64,000 nt of DNA. Origin: Kingdonia uniflora. Taxonomy: Eukaryota; Streptophyta; Magnoliopsida; Ranunculales; Circaeasteraceae. The notes under the pieces were generated by a model that ran no database searches, had not been told where the DNA came from, and saw only the letters and a list, made by a program, of their open reading frames with translations. Positions 12,292 to 24,396 of the stretch are shown piece after piece; the first letter of the stretch is position 1, and every line of letters begins with the position of its first letter. The stretch spans positions 1,178,001-1,242,000 of the forward strand of contig JACGCM010002114.1 in assembly GCA_014058105.1 (NCBI GenBank), written 5' to 3'. The position numbers were made by a program, and so were the translations under genes.

Positions 12292-12821
12292 GTGAAATTG
12301 CAGAGTTTCTCTCTCTAGAAGTTGCAGAGAGAGAGAGATTGGTTTAGCTGGAAATGCTGTTTTGGGTCGCGGGTTAAAGAATATTTTAACAGATATATGT
12401 GCATGACAACTAATCTTTTGATTATTGTTGTCTAGACGGCCATCTCCAGCTGTGCTTGAGAGTGGAGATGGTGCTTAATGTCCGAAGGCCGCCGAAGGTT
12501 GGAGGCTGTAGTAAGACAACGCGAATATTTTTTTTAAGGTAAATTGGCCTTGGATCTTAGTAGACTCGTCTCGTTAGTAGTAGGAAAAGCTGAAGCATTT
12601 GAGCTAGAGTTGGCCAGTTAAACTAAAGCCCCATAAACAAGACTGGTAACTTAAAGTAACAGGCACAAACACATCTATAACATTCGCGTTGTTGCCTAAT
12701 GCTTAAACTCTGATTTTCAAGTACCAAATCCTGCTCGATGTACCATTTGGATTGTCGCAACACCGGTTACTTACTGTCTCACCAATTACGAAAGTATGTG
12801 ATGACTATAATAAGTTAAAGC
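12292..12821. other. Upstream region of the lipase-like gene
   Basis: Contains the presumed promoter and 5' UTR of the minus-strand lipase-like gene. A CTCTCTCTAG..GAGAGAGAGAG inverted repeat (12308-12340) lies within 50 bp of the ATG and could form a hairpin in the leader. A TATATCT-like box on the minus strand lies about 100 bp upstream of the ATG (weak). The rest, up to the copia LTR at 12822, shows no gene. Confidence 0.4.
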
Positions 12822-13080
12822 TGTTGGGATATGATCAATCTATAACAGAATAATACTAAAGCATGAACAAGAGAGAAATAGATAAAGAAATTTATTGATT
12901 ATCATAATCGTGTTCTTTGTACATAGTACAGTAATATATATATAGACAACCCAGAAGGATTCTCTATTCTACTCTAACTCTCCTCATAACCCTATTGGGC
13001 CTGTGGGTTTGCTAGGAGACTATATAGGACACCCCAACCCTTTTGGGTTCATAGCTTGGGCTTGGACCCAACTCCTAACA
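12822..13080 (-). repeat. 3' LTR of the copia element
   Basis: 259-bp LTR, TGTTGGG..CCTAACA as read on the plus strand. It pairs with 24397-24605 and carries about 47 bp (TTTGTACATAGTACAG.., TATATATATA) absent from the other copy, at a short TTC direct repeat that suggests a deletion in the right LTR. The internal side (13081 onward) is a purine tract on the minus strand. Confidence 0.85.
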
Positions 13081-16000
13081 CTTCCCCTTGGGGTGTTTCA
13101 TACTAGGACAACTTGCCTCATTAAAACCTCTGCCTAGCAAAACCCCTTGGGCAAAAAGTTGTGCAGGGAAAGAGTACAAATCATATGCCCTGTATAGGTT
13201 GTGGACGCGTATACGTTACCTCATCAAAACCTCCAGCCAGTAAAACCTCCTAGGATAAAAATTGCGCTATCAGGAAAAAGAGTACAACACGCATATGTCC
13301 ACGTCAGGCTGAGACTACTCCCCCTGACGTCGATCTCCCTGAGATCTATCTCCCTAATATCTATCTCCCTGAGATAATAAATCTTGTAAACTACACATGC
13401 CGATTCCATGAACTAATCTCTTGAACGTAGGATATGTAAGAGCCTTCGTGAATAGATCAGCCAAGTTGTCTGCTGAATGGATTTGAACAACGTCAATCTC
13501 ATTCGTCTTCTGCAACTCGTGTATGTGGAAGAACTTCGGTGAAATAAGCTTCGTTTTGTCACCTTGAATAAATCTGCCTTTGACTTAAGCGATACAAGCT
13601 GCATTGTCTTCATAAAGTGTCGTCGGTTTATCTTGGATAGAATTCAGATCGCAACTTCCGTTGATATTGTTGATCATAAACCATAACCAAAAACATTCTC
13701 TGTCGCCTTCATGTAGTGCAAGAATCTTTGCATGGTTCGAGGATGTAGTAACCATCGTCTGCTTCACTGATCTTCATGAAATCGCAGTATCTCCATAATG
13801 AAAAAAATACATAACCCGATTGAGATCGGCCTTTATGTGGATCTGACAAATATCATGCATCTGCGTATCTTATAATATCCCGTTTGCCAAGTTGTGGATA
13901 GAACAGACCCCAGTCTTTCGTGCCGATGAGATATCTCAGAATGTGCTTGATCCCATTCCAGTGCCTTTGGGTAGGAACCAAACTATGGCAAGCCAAAAAG
14001 TTCACTGCAAAAGAGTCATTGGGTCTAGTATACCCAGCTAACTATAGCAAAACACCTCCTAGTTAGCACATCTCCCTAGAAGTTTCTCCCCCCATTAGGA
14101 TTGTAAAAGATGTCGTTGTCCACACCCAAGTGTTGGATGCGCAATAAACGACTTAGCACCGTGTGCTACATCCATATCGAAGTGTTAGATAACTCTAGAT
14201 AGATATTGTTTGGTGTATGAGTACCACTATCAAGATGTTCGATCTGTAAATTGAGATACTCTTGATTTCCCAAGGTCTTGTATTTCGAATTCCTTCCCAA
14301 GGTATTCGGCGGCTTTCGCGATCTCCCCTGGAGGTCTAATGATATTCAAATCATTTAGTACACTATTATGATGAGTGAAGCTAATATTTGTGTTCTAAAT
14401 AAGAACGTATGGACAGATAAGGATATTTGCAAAGTCCCCGACCCTCAAATACTCAGTGAAATTACTATGTCTCATGGGCCCCAATTACTTCAAGTCAACA
14501 ATAACTTTTTCAGTTTTATTACGTACATACCTCGTGTGTCAGGTTTGGTTGCTTCTAGAAGCTTATACCTTCCCAGGTTGCTTCATATATATATATCTGT
14601 ATCTAGTTTTCCATATAGATACGCGGTATTTACATCAGACGCATGTCTAGCTTGTCCTCGACGACTTGACAGACTGATCAGTACCAAAACATTATAGCGT
14701 CCATAACCGGGTAATAAGTTGCACTGCAATCGATGCCAGATCTCTTAAAAATTTCCTGGGCAACTAGTCTTGCCTTGACCAAATTATTTCTCCTAGTTAA
14801 TTATGTTTCCGTACCTTTCCCATTTATGACCGATAGGCTCAATTGTATTATTTTGTATTATACTAGCAAGATGAGCTCCGCTTGGATTCCAGATGCCTAC
14901 TTCGGCCAATGTATAACAACATACAATTATTTACAATAAGTGGCTCTGAATCCTCATCCTTAATGGCAAGTACAACAACGAATATGAATACCATGTCGAC
15001 ACATCTCTACTAAACAATCCTACGTTGTGCAATTATAGACTTTTAATAGATCAATATCTTATTATTATCATACGTATGTGCCACGTCGGGCTTGTCTCGT
15101 AATGCTTCAACTGGTCGCGTAGCTACTATTGCCTCGTCAATGGGTGGTTTCATCCTCGATGAACCGACTACACCATTAGTCATATTTGTCTCTTATTCTG
15201 CAGCTCCTCGGCTCATAATACTTTCTTCCAACGGTGTTCTTCACTAAGCGCGAGCCTCAGATTTGTTTGCGGTACTAATTCCCCTAGAATATTCTGTTGC
15301 GGTACTAGTTCCCCCGAAACGTCCTGCTGTATAGGTGTATTACTTGCAGGTACATATACTTACGGTACTTCAATAGTGCCTATGAATGCGTTTAGCAAAT
15401 CATTTGCGACCTATTGGAGGTTTATAATCCGCTGAATCTTATTGTCACCTAACTTATGTATAGGGATCTAGATGAGACAACGATGGTGTTTTCCAAAACC
15501 TATTGGAAATATCGTCTCATCAAAGTAACAATTATCTGCCCTGCAAGATATACGTCGCCAGTGGGTTCAAATATCTAGTGATACATGTGAATCATAACCG
15601 ACATAATACCAGGGCGACGTTGAGGGCCCCATCTTCATACATTATAGTACGATTGGCACCTGTACGGAACATCCAAATGTTTGTCAATGGACGACACTGG
15701 GCTCCAACCCAGTTACTAGTCGCTTTTGGGAAACAATAATATGATGATTTGCTAAGGGACGAACCCTAATCAGTGTTGTGGGAGCAAGAATGCATATCCC
15801 GCACACTAGTCAGAAGTTGTGATCGTAAGAATAATGGCCTAGCGAGTATCTGAAATCGCTTGATTAGGTTCTCTGCCAATCCCGAGTTGGGTATGGTATG
15901 GGGTACTCACGATGCTCAATCATCTATCTCATTTAACGGTAAAATAATCATCAAAATCCTGTGAGTTCAACTCCCAAGCCCCCGTCAAGTCGCATAGATC

Positions 16001-16700
16001 GACTTTGATCGGTTAATCCAGTAACTGAGCCTACGATCGAATGATCTAAGTGAGAAGTCGTGCGAACGTTGCATTCCTAGAACCATCTCCTAGATGCATT
16101 TTTTATGACCATAAATATTCAAGTATGCCACTATGTGGATGGAAAGGTCCACATGGGTCTCCATGGATGCGGTTAGAGCAAAGGCTAGAGATCCCACTCC
16201 ACCTTGGTCATACTATGATGAAATACTAGACTTTCCTCGAAAGAAATTGTTACACGTACACTCTCTGGATCTGCTTTCCATGTAAGGAAAGTTGAGATGT
16301 AATTCCGATAATCCTCCTCACTATCTGAGCCATGAAGAGTGTATTGAAAGCCGTTCCAATAGCGCGTTCTAACCTTTAGACATGGAGTGAATGCACAGAA
16401 CCTGGCCTGTCATTTTCTCCGATAGTCATTACGTGATAAACATTATCATGTATCTCCCTAAATTTAGTAAAATTCGGCTGGATTTACTAGTTTATAAACT
16501 GGACTCGATACCCTGTATCGTACCTGAAGAGAGTAATAGTGTAATGCACTCAGTATGTTCTATTATGTTGGTCGTGCCAATGATATTCGTGTCATCCCCG
16601 ATGCACAAGGTTAGACAATAAATATATGCATAGCACAAAAGATCGAGTGCGTGGTATTAAATGCCTCTTAGACATATGCCACCACTCATTCGATTATCGG
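13081..16700 (-). pseudogene. Decayed copia pol (integrase/RT/RNase H) remnants
   Basis: Translations on the minus strand show copia features in broken frames. RNase H has LYEDNAACIA near 13585-13620, preceded by a WLSDPHKGRSQSGY-like segment around 13.8-13.9 kb (in pol order). An RT-upstream TGDVYLA word lies near 15540-15580 (the family has TGDVFTARFADCHFDE-like sequence there). No open frame longer than about 110 codons survives. The right boundary near 16.7 kb is where copia similarity fades and the gypsy block begins; it is approximate. Confidence 0.6.
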
Positions 16701-16956
16701 TCGTGCTCAATGAGCAGAGAGATCCATAGGCAGGTTGTATGTTATAGATCAACTATCATACATATAATTTAACTACTTCCCAAGTAATAAATTTGAATAA
16801 TCACAATAAATTAGAACAAAAGAAATCGCATGTATGTCACGAGCACTTTATTGAATATAAATGATATGTTCCCAACAAAATCAAAAATATTGACAACAAA
16901 AAAGTAAATCAAGTCTATCTAGAAAAGAAACTACTAGTACTCTCTCTAATGTGATA

Positions 16957-19101
16957 TCACATGTCTACTGAGATATCATTTCGGATTACTCCGTATGTTG
17001 ATCTATGACGGCATTTCAGGCTTCCTTTGATTTCGTAGATCCCTCCTTTCCAATCGAACTGTAATGCCTGATGATATGTAGAGGGAATAACTTTTATGTT
17101 ATGTAACCATGGTCGTCCCATGATGCCCAGGTAACGAGATTTAGCTTTGATGACGTAGAAAACTACCTCAAGTGTGACTGGCCCGGCTGTGATGGGAAGT
17201 GTGATTTTCCCCACACGTTCTTCCATAGAGCTGTTGAATCCAGAGATATTGATGTTACTTGGTTCGACCTTGTCTGCTAAGCCCATTTGGTCAATTGTAC
17301 TCTGGAAAATTAGTTCGATGTTGCTGCCGGTATCTACCATCATCGTATGTAGAACTATGTTCTTCATCTTTAACATGATCACAAGTGCATCTTGGTATGG
17401 AAAGTTAACGTGACAAACGTCACAGTCTTTGAAAGAAATCCCAGCTCGTCGGTTGCTAGATTCTGGCAACAAGCGAGCTTCTTTATGTGTTATTGTCAGA
17501 TCATGGCATTGTCCGACACGCCTACGCTTGGATTTGTTGGAGTTGTTGATTGTCTGAGTCTCGATGAAGTATAAGTGTTTTTCTTCATTTGTTTCGTCAA
17601 TTTGGACGATTTTAGCGTCAGTCTTATAACTGCCATCCTTATAACTTTCAATGTCAATAATATACTCAAGCATTCGACCTTGTACAAATATATTCTAGAG
17701 AAAAAATATCAATGCGAAACATCGCTCCGTGTCATGATGTTGAATCTGGTGGTGAATGCAGTATGGCTTTCCTGGTATGGACGTAAGAGTATTGGCAGTT
17801 CTGAAGCATTCACCTTTTTGTATTAGCGGGTACAAGTCTGCAAGAGTAGTTGTTAATTGTGGTATACACGGAATTGGCTTCCTTCACCCTTGGCGTCCTT
17901 GATTGTCATTGGATTTGAATCGCTTCTTATCACACCCATAGTCTTTATTGTTGTTATGGGCTCGTTCGTCAGGATGGCCTTTTGTTGGTAGGGTGGTGCG
18001 TTGAACTCTTGGCTTCTCAGTTGTCAGTCGCTCAAGGTCGATAAAGTTGCTGACCTTCTCTATCATGTCCTCCAACGTCAATGGTTTGTTGAGAACCAGG
18101 TGTTCTTTGACTCGTCCATCCACGATTAAAGTATTGGTGAGGGCGGAGATTGTGATTTTCTTGTCGAGGTTGTCAATTTTCCGGGCTAGTCCAAAAAATT
18201 TCTTGGTAAACGTCTCTGATTTTTCATCTGGCGCTTGCTTGAGGCTGAACGAAGAGTAGAGACTCTCCTCCTTGCCTTTATTGTGCGAATAGTTTTTGAA
18301 AAACAGTTCACGAAGTTATTCAAAAGTGAAGATAAATCCTTCATTGAGTATGTGGAACCATCGTAGAGGTTCTTCTTTCAAACTGGTCGGAAATAGGCTA
18401 CAGAGGATGTGGTTAGATGCCGAATGCAGTCCCAAAGAATCCTGGAATTCTTGGACGTGCTCCACAAGATCTCTCCCCTTGTATTTTAAGATCTTTAGAG
18501 TATGAAAACTAGCAGGCACTTCCTCATCTAGCAACTCTTGTGCGAGTGGGCACTTTTGTAGTTTAGGATAGCTATTTTTTGTAGTATGTATTTGAGCACC
18601 TAACAACTCATTGATGCGCCTGTCCACCTATTCCAGATTGAGATGTAGGCGAGACGTAACAGCTCATCTTGTTGCTGGTCCTCCTACAAGATTATGATCT
18701 CATGTTGCTTCTCCCATGCGGTCATACACTGAAACTCGAGGTTTTTCTCTATTTTGCTCCTCTTGTTGCTGCAGATCTATTACCGCTCCAGCGGGTAATG
18801 GTGGATCGATGTGACTCCGAGGTAGAACTGGTTCTTGTTAAATTTGAGGAAGTGCTAGATTTCGGCCTCGATGTCCCAAACGATCATGGACTGATATCCT
18901 CGAGGCTGCAGGCAGAGCGTTTTGCTGTCTCGGATTTACTATTATTTGAGCTTGAAGCGCTCTGATTGTATCCTGCATGCTGGCGAGCTATTTCTCTAGC
19001 TCTATTCATCGTTCAGCTTCTGCTTGCACAGTTATTCACAAATTTATGACTCCTTCAGCAGCGTCAAGCAGGACATGGTGTGATTTGCCTTGATTTGCCA
19101 T
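16957..19101 (-). pseudogene. Ty3-gypsy gag-protease remnant without downstream pol
   Basis: Minus-strand reading starts at ATG 19101 (MANQGKSHHVLLDAAEGV) and goes through DRLGHRG/VYDRMG-type words near 18.7-18.9 kb. The retrotransposon gag domain lies at 18316-18627 (C-P-L-A-Q-E-L-L, then PASFHTLKILKYKGRDLVEH, SLFPTSLKEEPLRWF). A linker follows with SNFIDLERL (17884-18123). The aspartic protease at 16957-17673 has the catalytic VDTGSNIELIF and a GRPWLHNIKVIPSTYHQ C-terminus. Several frames and stops are broken. Reverse transcriptase, RNase H and integrase, which should follow at lower coordinates, are absent: copia sequence lies there instead. The style suggests the Athila/Tat branch, which is inference. 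Confidence 0.8.
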
Positions 19102-19156
19102 CTTTCAAAAGTGAATGCGATAAACACTGGATTGGAGAACGCTGAGTGTATGCTTC

Positions 19157-19176
19157 GGTTCCCACAGACGGCGCCA
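19157..19176 (-). other. Gypsy primer-binding site
   Basis: On the minus strand this reads TGGCGCCGTCTGTGGGAACC, the usual Ty3-gypsy (Athila/Tat) primer-binding region. It lies two bases downstream of the LTR end and 56 bp upstream of the gag ATG, which fixes the orientation and makes 19178-19964 the 5' LTR for the gag-protease segment. Confidence 0.8.
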
Positions 19177-19177
19177 A

Positions 19178-19964
19178 ATATAATAGCCTATTTTTGTAGA
19201 GACCGAAAACAGTGTTTTACACCTTTGAAATATAGAATAATGGTTGAGAATCGAAAGTAATTAACACGAGTTTTAGCATGAAAAACCCTTGAATGGGTAA
19301 AAAACCACGACCTCTCCTGAGGATTTCTGAAAGAATGGTGTTTATACAGATGCTAGCTATTACAAAGATAAAGAGATTGAATATCTAAGTTTTGGTAAGG
19401 ATGACTTTCTCTAAGAGTTCTCTAGGTGATAATAGCCGTCCTGGATCCTCATCTTCAGGTCCCTTTTTATAGGTATTATAATATGACCGTTGGTTACATT
19501 GATGAGAAATGTTATAATATTAGGTTTTGATGAGTCTTCATAATGGCCTTTTGTAACGTCTTGATACTTGTTGATCTGTAACAGATCTATTAATACTCTT
19601 AGCTGTAGCTTCTGACCACTGAAGAAGATACGATCTTTTGTGATGTTCGCATATATACGACCTGTTGCTAAGTGGAAGAGAATCTTCTGCAGTGCAAAGT
19701 TACAGGATGCTTTAATATCTCCGAACTGTTGATGAAGATACGATCTCTAATAGTGTTCGCATGCATTCGAACTGTTGATAGACATCTGAGTATTTTCTGC
19801 AGTGCAATGTTATTGGATGCTTCGCCATTCCTGAACTGTAGATGAGGAAGTCTGTATTGTGAACTGCTTGCCTTCAGCCTTTGGCTAGTTACCAGTATGC
19901 TAACTTCAGACTATATAAGCTCGAATATCAAATTTAGTATGAGGATTATAAATAAGCCCTCACA
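19178..19964 (-). repeat. Gypsy LTR shared by two internal regions
   Basis: About 787 bp. On the minus strand it starts TGTGAGGGCTTATTTATAAT, directly after a polypurine tract (GCTGAGAGGGGGCAG, 19966-19980). It ends just before the primer-binding site at 19157-19176. It therefore acts as the 3' LTR for the sequence on its right and as the 5' LTR for gag-protease on its left, the structure produced by recombination between tandem or neighbouring copies. Its first roughly 360 bp recur at 22113-22471. Confidence 0.75.
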
Positions 19965-20257
19965 ACTGCCCCCTCTCAGCCAATAGCAGGAGAAACGTGT
20001 GTAGCGAGCGGTGTTGGTTGAGAAGTCCAGTCATTTTAAATGCTGCATTGATGGCTTCCTTTTATCTAGGAAGAATAATAATTTTAACTATTGAGTCTCT
20101 CAAAAATTCTACTTGAGAAGTACACTTGTGATAATGATTGTATTAGAAGTGGTGGCATGGAATTAAATGTTGTGACTATAAAAAATGGTGAATAGTTGCT
20201 ATCACTGTTCATCCTGGTTGAACCTGTCAGCCGTCTGGATTTGTATAAGTAGTAACG

Positions 20258-20587
20258 ATGGTGACTACTTGTCTTCAGGCGTATGAGGAGAGAGTTCAAA
20301 AGAAGATGATGATTCTGCAAACCCGCTACTTTGGGAACCAAAGTATTTCTCTGCCAACTCCAATCTCTGTTCCTCCAACTTTTCATGGGATGTCGTGGGA
20401 AGAAGTAAAGGAGGCAGAAGATGATTATCATCAAATGTGGCGCTTCCACAACATGGTCTTGTTTACTGCTCATCATCGGGCCTGTCTGCGGCTGTTTGTA
20501 GAGGATGCGGTGGCGCCAGAAGACGAGAAGGTGGGGAAGTCGTCTGAGAAGTACTGTCGATATCCTGCGAAGGATTGGGTATTGTAA
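20258..20587 (+). CDS. Antisense ORF in the 3' region of the gypsy block, unknown function
   Basis: A 109-codon ORF on the plus strand, opposite to the gypsy coding sense, between the polypurine tract (19966) and the partial LTR at 22113. The protein is hydrophilic and even in composition, with PTPISVPPTFHGMSWEEVKE, then DDYHQMWRFHNMVLFTAHH and an acidic C-terminal part. No family was recognised. Tat-lineage gypsy elements are known to carry an extra, sometimes antisense, ORF between pol and the 3' LTR, and the position fits that. An overlapping minus-strand ORF (20084-20476) has a less protein-like composition. The real extent could be longer upstream if spliced. Moderate to low confidence that it was ever translated. 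Confidence 0.4.
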   Translation: MVTTCLQAYEERVQKKMMILQTRYFGNQSISLPTPISVPPTFHGMSWEEVKEAEDDYHQMWRFHNMVLFTAHHRACLRLFVEDAVAPEDEKVGKSSEKYCRYPAKDWVL

Positions 20588-22112
20588 TGGTGGAGGAGGT
20601 CCTTCGTCGGCAGCGGAGGTGGGGGTTATGGAGGAGTGGTGGGATTAACTTTGTCCTCTACCTCACTTCAGTTCCACTTCTTGAGCTTTGAGTTCTTCTG
20701 CTGGGCCCGCCATTATTTCTGCTCAAGTGTTACACTGTCATGTGCAAGGTGGGTTATTATTTGTAGAAGAAAAGTTGTAGAACTTGTAATCTTGATTTTT
20801 GAACTGACTGAAGTATTCGTCCTTGTAAATCGTTGGTCTTGAATAATAAATTCGAACTTCATTATCTTGTCTTGTATGTATTTGAAACTGCTTGAATGAA
20901 CTGTTGTAGGACTCCGTAGAACAATTATCAAACTATTCAAAGGTGACATAGGTCGAAAATATGTAGATCGAATTATTATTGAGCATATCTGAACTGTGTA
21001 TATCGCTATTATATATTTGTGGCCTTGTTGAGATATAGTGTTGTTATGCCTACGGAGATGACAAGGGCATAATATTTTTCGTGCTCAATATAAGTTCTTG
21101 TTGTTAGAGCATTGTCATTGTCAACTTGAACACTTGTTATCATTGGTGGAACTTGGTCGCAACCTCTGATAAATCGCGTTGGATAAACTTGATAAAGAGG
21201 ATGTGAGAGTTCTTGGTAGAGGAATCATTCCGTGTGGTGAAGAGATTTATCCGTTCTGTCACTATATCTAAGGTCGGATGATTGATCATAATAAAATGAT
21301 TTTTTTTATTGAGGTCGTCTTGTCGTCACTTTCTGTATCTGTGATAATATATTTGAAGCGGGATTTGTTGCTGATTTTCTGCTTCTATCAGACCGAAAAT
21401 GAGGTAAGTGACAGCTATAATAGTTGTACTTAAGGTTTTGAACTGGAACCATGCTATAAAAGGCGTATCAGGATCGTGCAGCCGTAGAAGGTTGTTGTTG
21501 TAAGTAATCGTGCTGTAAGATCTGTACAAAACTTCTTAGGCAGTGAGTCCTTAATAATGGTAGAGGAGAGAGACAGATGTGATAACCGAACACGTTACTC
21601 CAAAAATCATTATGAGTGTAAAGGAAAAGACGTGCCAACTAGGAGAGATGATGCTGACACGTGTCTCGAAGAGCCGTCGTTTCAGAAACCGAGGGATAAT
21701 ATAAAAGCTTGTCTTTCGTCTTCTTTTAAACCACAATCAGTTGCAGATAGAGGAAGAAGCATTTTTAGAGAGAAAATCTGCAAACTTTGAACAAAGTCCT
21801 CCAGTGTTGTGTGATCTTGCTAAGAAGAACAAAGTTTTTCCGTCTGAGGTACGAGTGGTGACCGGAGTCGACGATTGTTGCTCTTCAGGTACAGGTTAAT
21901 ATCTATGCTTCCATCTTTCCTGTTGTGGTAGATAGTGTGTCTGTTGAATGCCATATTAGATTGTAGTGGCTTGCTTGGTAGATTGATGACTTGTTGGGTA
22001 TAGCTAAGGGATAAAGCTTGTTTGATTGCAAAGCACTGAATAGCCTTTTCTTGTATGTGTTAGATGCGTGTCAAAAATTTAAAACCCAATAGTAAAATGG
22101 TTGTATCTCTGG

Positions 22113-22471
22113 CAGTTTCTGACCGCTAGAGAAGATACAATCTCTTGTGATGTTTGCATATATACGACCTGTTGCTAAGTGGAGGAGTATCTTATGCAGT
22201 GCGAAGTTACAGGATGCTTTGATATCTCCGAACTGTTGATGAAGATACGATCTCTAATAGTGTTCGCATGCATTCGAACTGTTGATAGACATCTGAGTAT
22301 TTTTTGCAGCGTAATGTTATTGGATGCTTCGACATTCCCGAACTGTAGATGAGGAAGTCTGTATTATGAACTGCTTGCCTTCAGCCCTTGGCTAGTTACC
22401 AGTGTGTTAACTTCAGACTATATGAGCTCGAATATCGGACTTAGTATGAGGATTATAAATAAGCCCTCACA
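22113..22471 (-). repeat. Partial gypsy LTR (5' part only)
   Basis: About 360 bp, highly similar to 19605-19964 (both include CTTCAGACTATATAAGCTCG-like and GATTATAAATAAGCCCTCACA). It begins on the minus strand with the same TGTGAGGGC. The right flank (22472 onward) is copia gag, so 22471/22472 is one insertion boundary of the gypsy block. The remaining LTR part, primer-binding site and gag-pol that should follow to the left are missing; unrelated sequence starts at 22112. Confidence 0.75.
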
Positions 22472-22472
22472 A

Positions 22473-22638
22473 ATATCAGACTTTCTTTGTCCATAGGTTC
22501 TTCCTTGTTGCCAATGACGATGGTCTTCTACAGACCAAGAGACTTCAAGAACAAGATAGCGCCAATACACCAAGTGAGGTAATTAGCTCCAGTGAGCAGC
22601 AATGGTGGAAATTCAACATTTTGAAGCTTCACGGACAT
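22473..22638 (-). pseudogene. Copia gag N-terminus, cut by the gypsy insertion
   Basis: On the minus strand the ATG at 22636-22638 opens MSVKLQNVEFPPLLLTGANY and continues LTW, the N-terminal signature of copia gag proteins (usual form: L-x-G-x-N-Y-x-x-W). A stop follows after about 35 codons, and the frame runs into the gypsy LTR at 22471. This shows the gypsy block landed inside the copia gag. Confidence 0.7.
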
Positions 22639-23629
22639 CTAGAATGCAAAAATAGATATCGTAATTAGAGACAAAACATATCAATTGCATGAAAGACAGA
22701 TCATAGTACTTAGAATAAAGCTAAAAAATGATTCTCAATCATATTATAGGTGAACCCTGTTCATAAACTAAAACTCATGAAATTCGGTTATAATAATTAA
22801 ATCCCAAATTTTATCCTGTAAAAATGATGATTTTAATCTTATGCGTGCGTTTTAATAGAACCTTAGCCAAGATTACTATTTAACTAGATGTGTGTTATCC
22901 TTATTCTGAGAACTAGGGTGTTCTAAGCCCTCTAGTTCTAAAAAGGTAGGTATAATCTAGCCAAATGAACCATTTGCTACGAATATGAGGGGTATTAGAT
23001 ATTAAGCTGACAAGTAGTTCCATCCCGAAGTCAGCTGGGTTCACAAGATAGGTTGATTAAGCCTGTCTTTGAACTAACAATCTAGGGTACTATAGGCTGC
23101 TATATACCTCTAAATGTTATGCATGTAACATCTAATTGCACCTAGATACGAAAAATTGGTTCCTCAGACACTAAGTTTTTAGAAATAAGACTAAGTCAAT
23201 TCCCAATTGAGCTCACAGTAGTATACTAAATTAACTGTGATTTAGATATGAGTCAGTCGTATACTAAATTAGTCTTGGTTTCATATTATTTCTGATCCCT
23301 GATCATTATAATTACTATCCTAGGGGCATACCAGTAATATTTTATTAGCTATTGTAAAGATACTTAAATATGTATTACTTTATGTACTTATATCACATAT
23401 AAGTGAGCCAATGTTCTTATAAGAGGCACCTCTTCCCAAAAAAAAATTAAAAATATTTTCATAAAAAAAAATAAAAAATGGGTCCCCCATGGGGTAGGTC
23501 CAGTCAATATGAACTTTTAAAAAAATGGGCTCAATTTGACCAAAAATTAGGCTATTTAAAGCCGTTTTAGTGTCAGAACCGGTCTGACTCGGTCTAGGTC
23601 AAGGCCTGGACCGGGTTGAACCGGTCTGA

Positions 23630-23900
23630 CCCGGTAACACGTGCCCCACACGTGTCACACATGTCACTGCCACGTGTCATACACGTACACTGATCCGGTA
23701 ACGGCAAGAATATTTTCGGCGACCGTCCGGCCAAATTTTCGACCAAAATTCCATCGAGATTCCGGCGTCCGGCTGGTCTCCGGTGAGTGCCACATGTTAT
23801 CTCCGAATACTGTCACGTGCCATACGTGTCAGGGCATGTCGGACGTGCCATGCATGCCGCACGTGCCATGCCATGTCAGCGTACCACGTGTCCTCGACAT
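23630..23900. promoter_or_regulatory. Dense cluster of ACGTG (G-box/ABRE-type) cores in the copia leader
   Basis: About eight ACGT-core words (CACGTGCC, ACACGTGTC, CCACGTGTC, ACACGTAC, TCACGTGCC, TACGTGTC, GCACGTGCC, CCACGTGTCC) lie within about 260 bp, mixed with CATGTC/GCATGC words. This is locally GC-richer than the surroundings and sits between the 5' LTR and gag of the copia element. ACGTG is the core bound by plant bZIP and bHLH factors; any activity is inference. The density is visible directly. Confidence 0.45.
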
Positions 23901-24396
23901 GTGTCACTGCTGACATCACTAGTGATAAGGATGACGTCATAAATAAAAAAATATTTTTGATTTTTTTTTATATGATGTCAGCGACCAAAAAACGCCGTTT
24001 TTGGCCGTGAAATTGTCTAGTTACAACGAGCTATTCCCGGCGATTGGGGCATCTCCCAAGAGACGTGTCATATATCGTTGGAAAGCTCTCTGAGTAGACT
24101 ATCCAACCGAAGTGGTTTTGCCTCAATTCGATCTCCACAGTGAAAGATATACAAGTTTGAAAACAGCTCTTTAGCAAGGGTAAAAAACACTAAAAACCCT
24201 AATTTTTAATTCAAAAAAAATAGGGAAAAAATAGGCTTTCGAAACATGTTGATCTATGATATATTATAGATCTGAATATAGGTATATATAAAAAAATGTA
24301 AAATACCTCTTCTCCTGATCATTTGATTTCCGTGAAATCTCTTATTATATATAAAGATCTGCTCTCCTCGTTCCTAGAGCTTGCGTGCTGATAACG

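Noticed and set aside
20084..20476. 130-codon minus-strand ORF overlapping the antisense ORF
   Set aside because: Composition looks like a shadow frame of 20258-20587.
23641..24010. Plus-strand ORFs rich in Cys/His (CHTCHCHV)
   Set aside because: Produced by the repeated CATGTC/ACGTG words; a low-complexity artefact, not a zinc finger.
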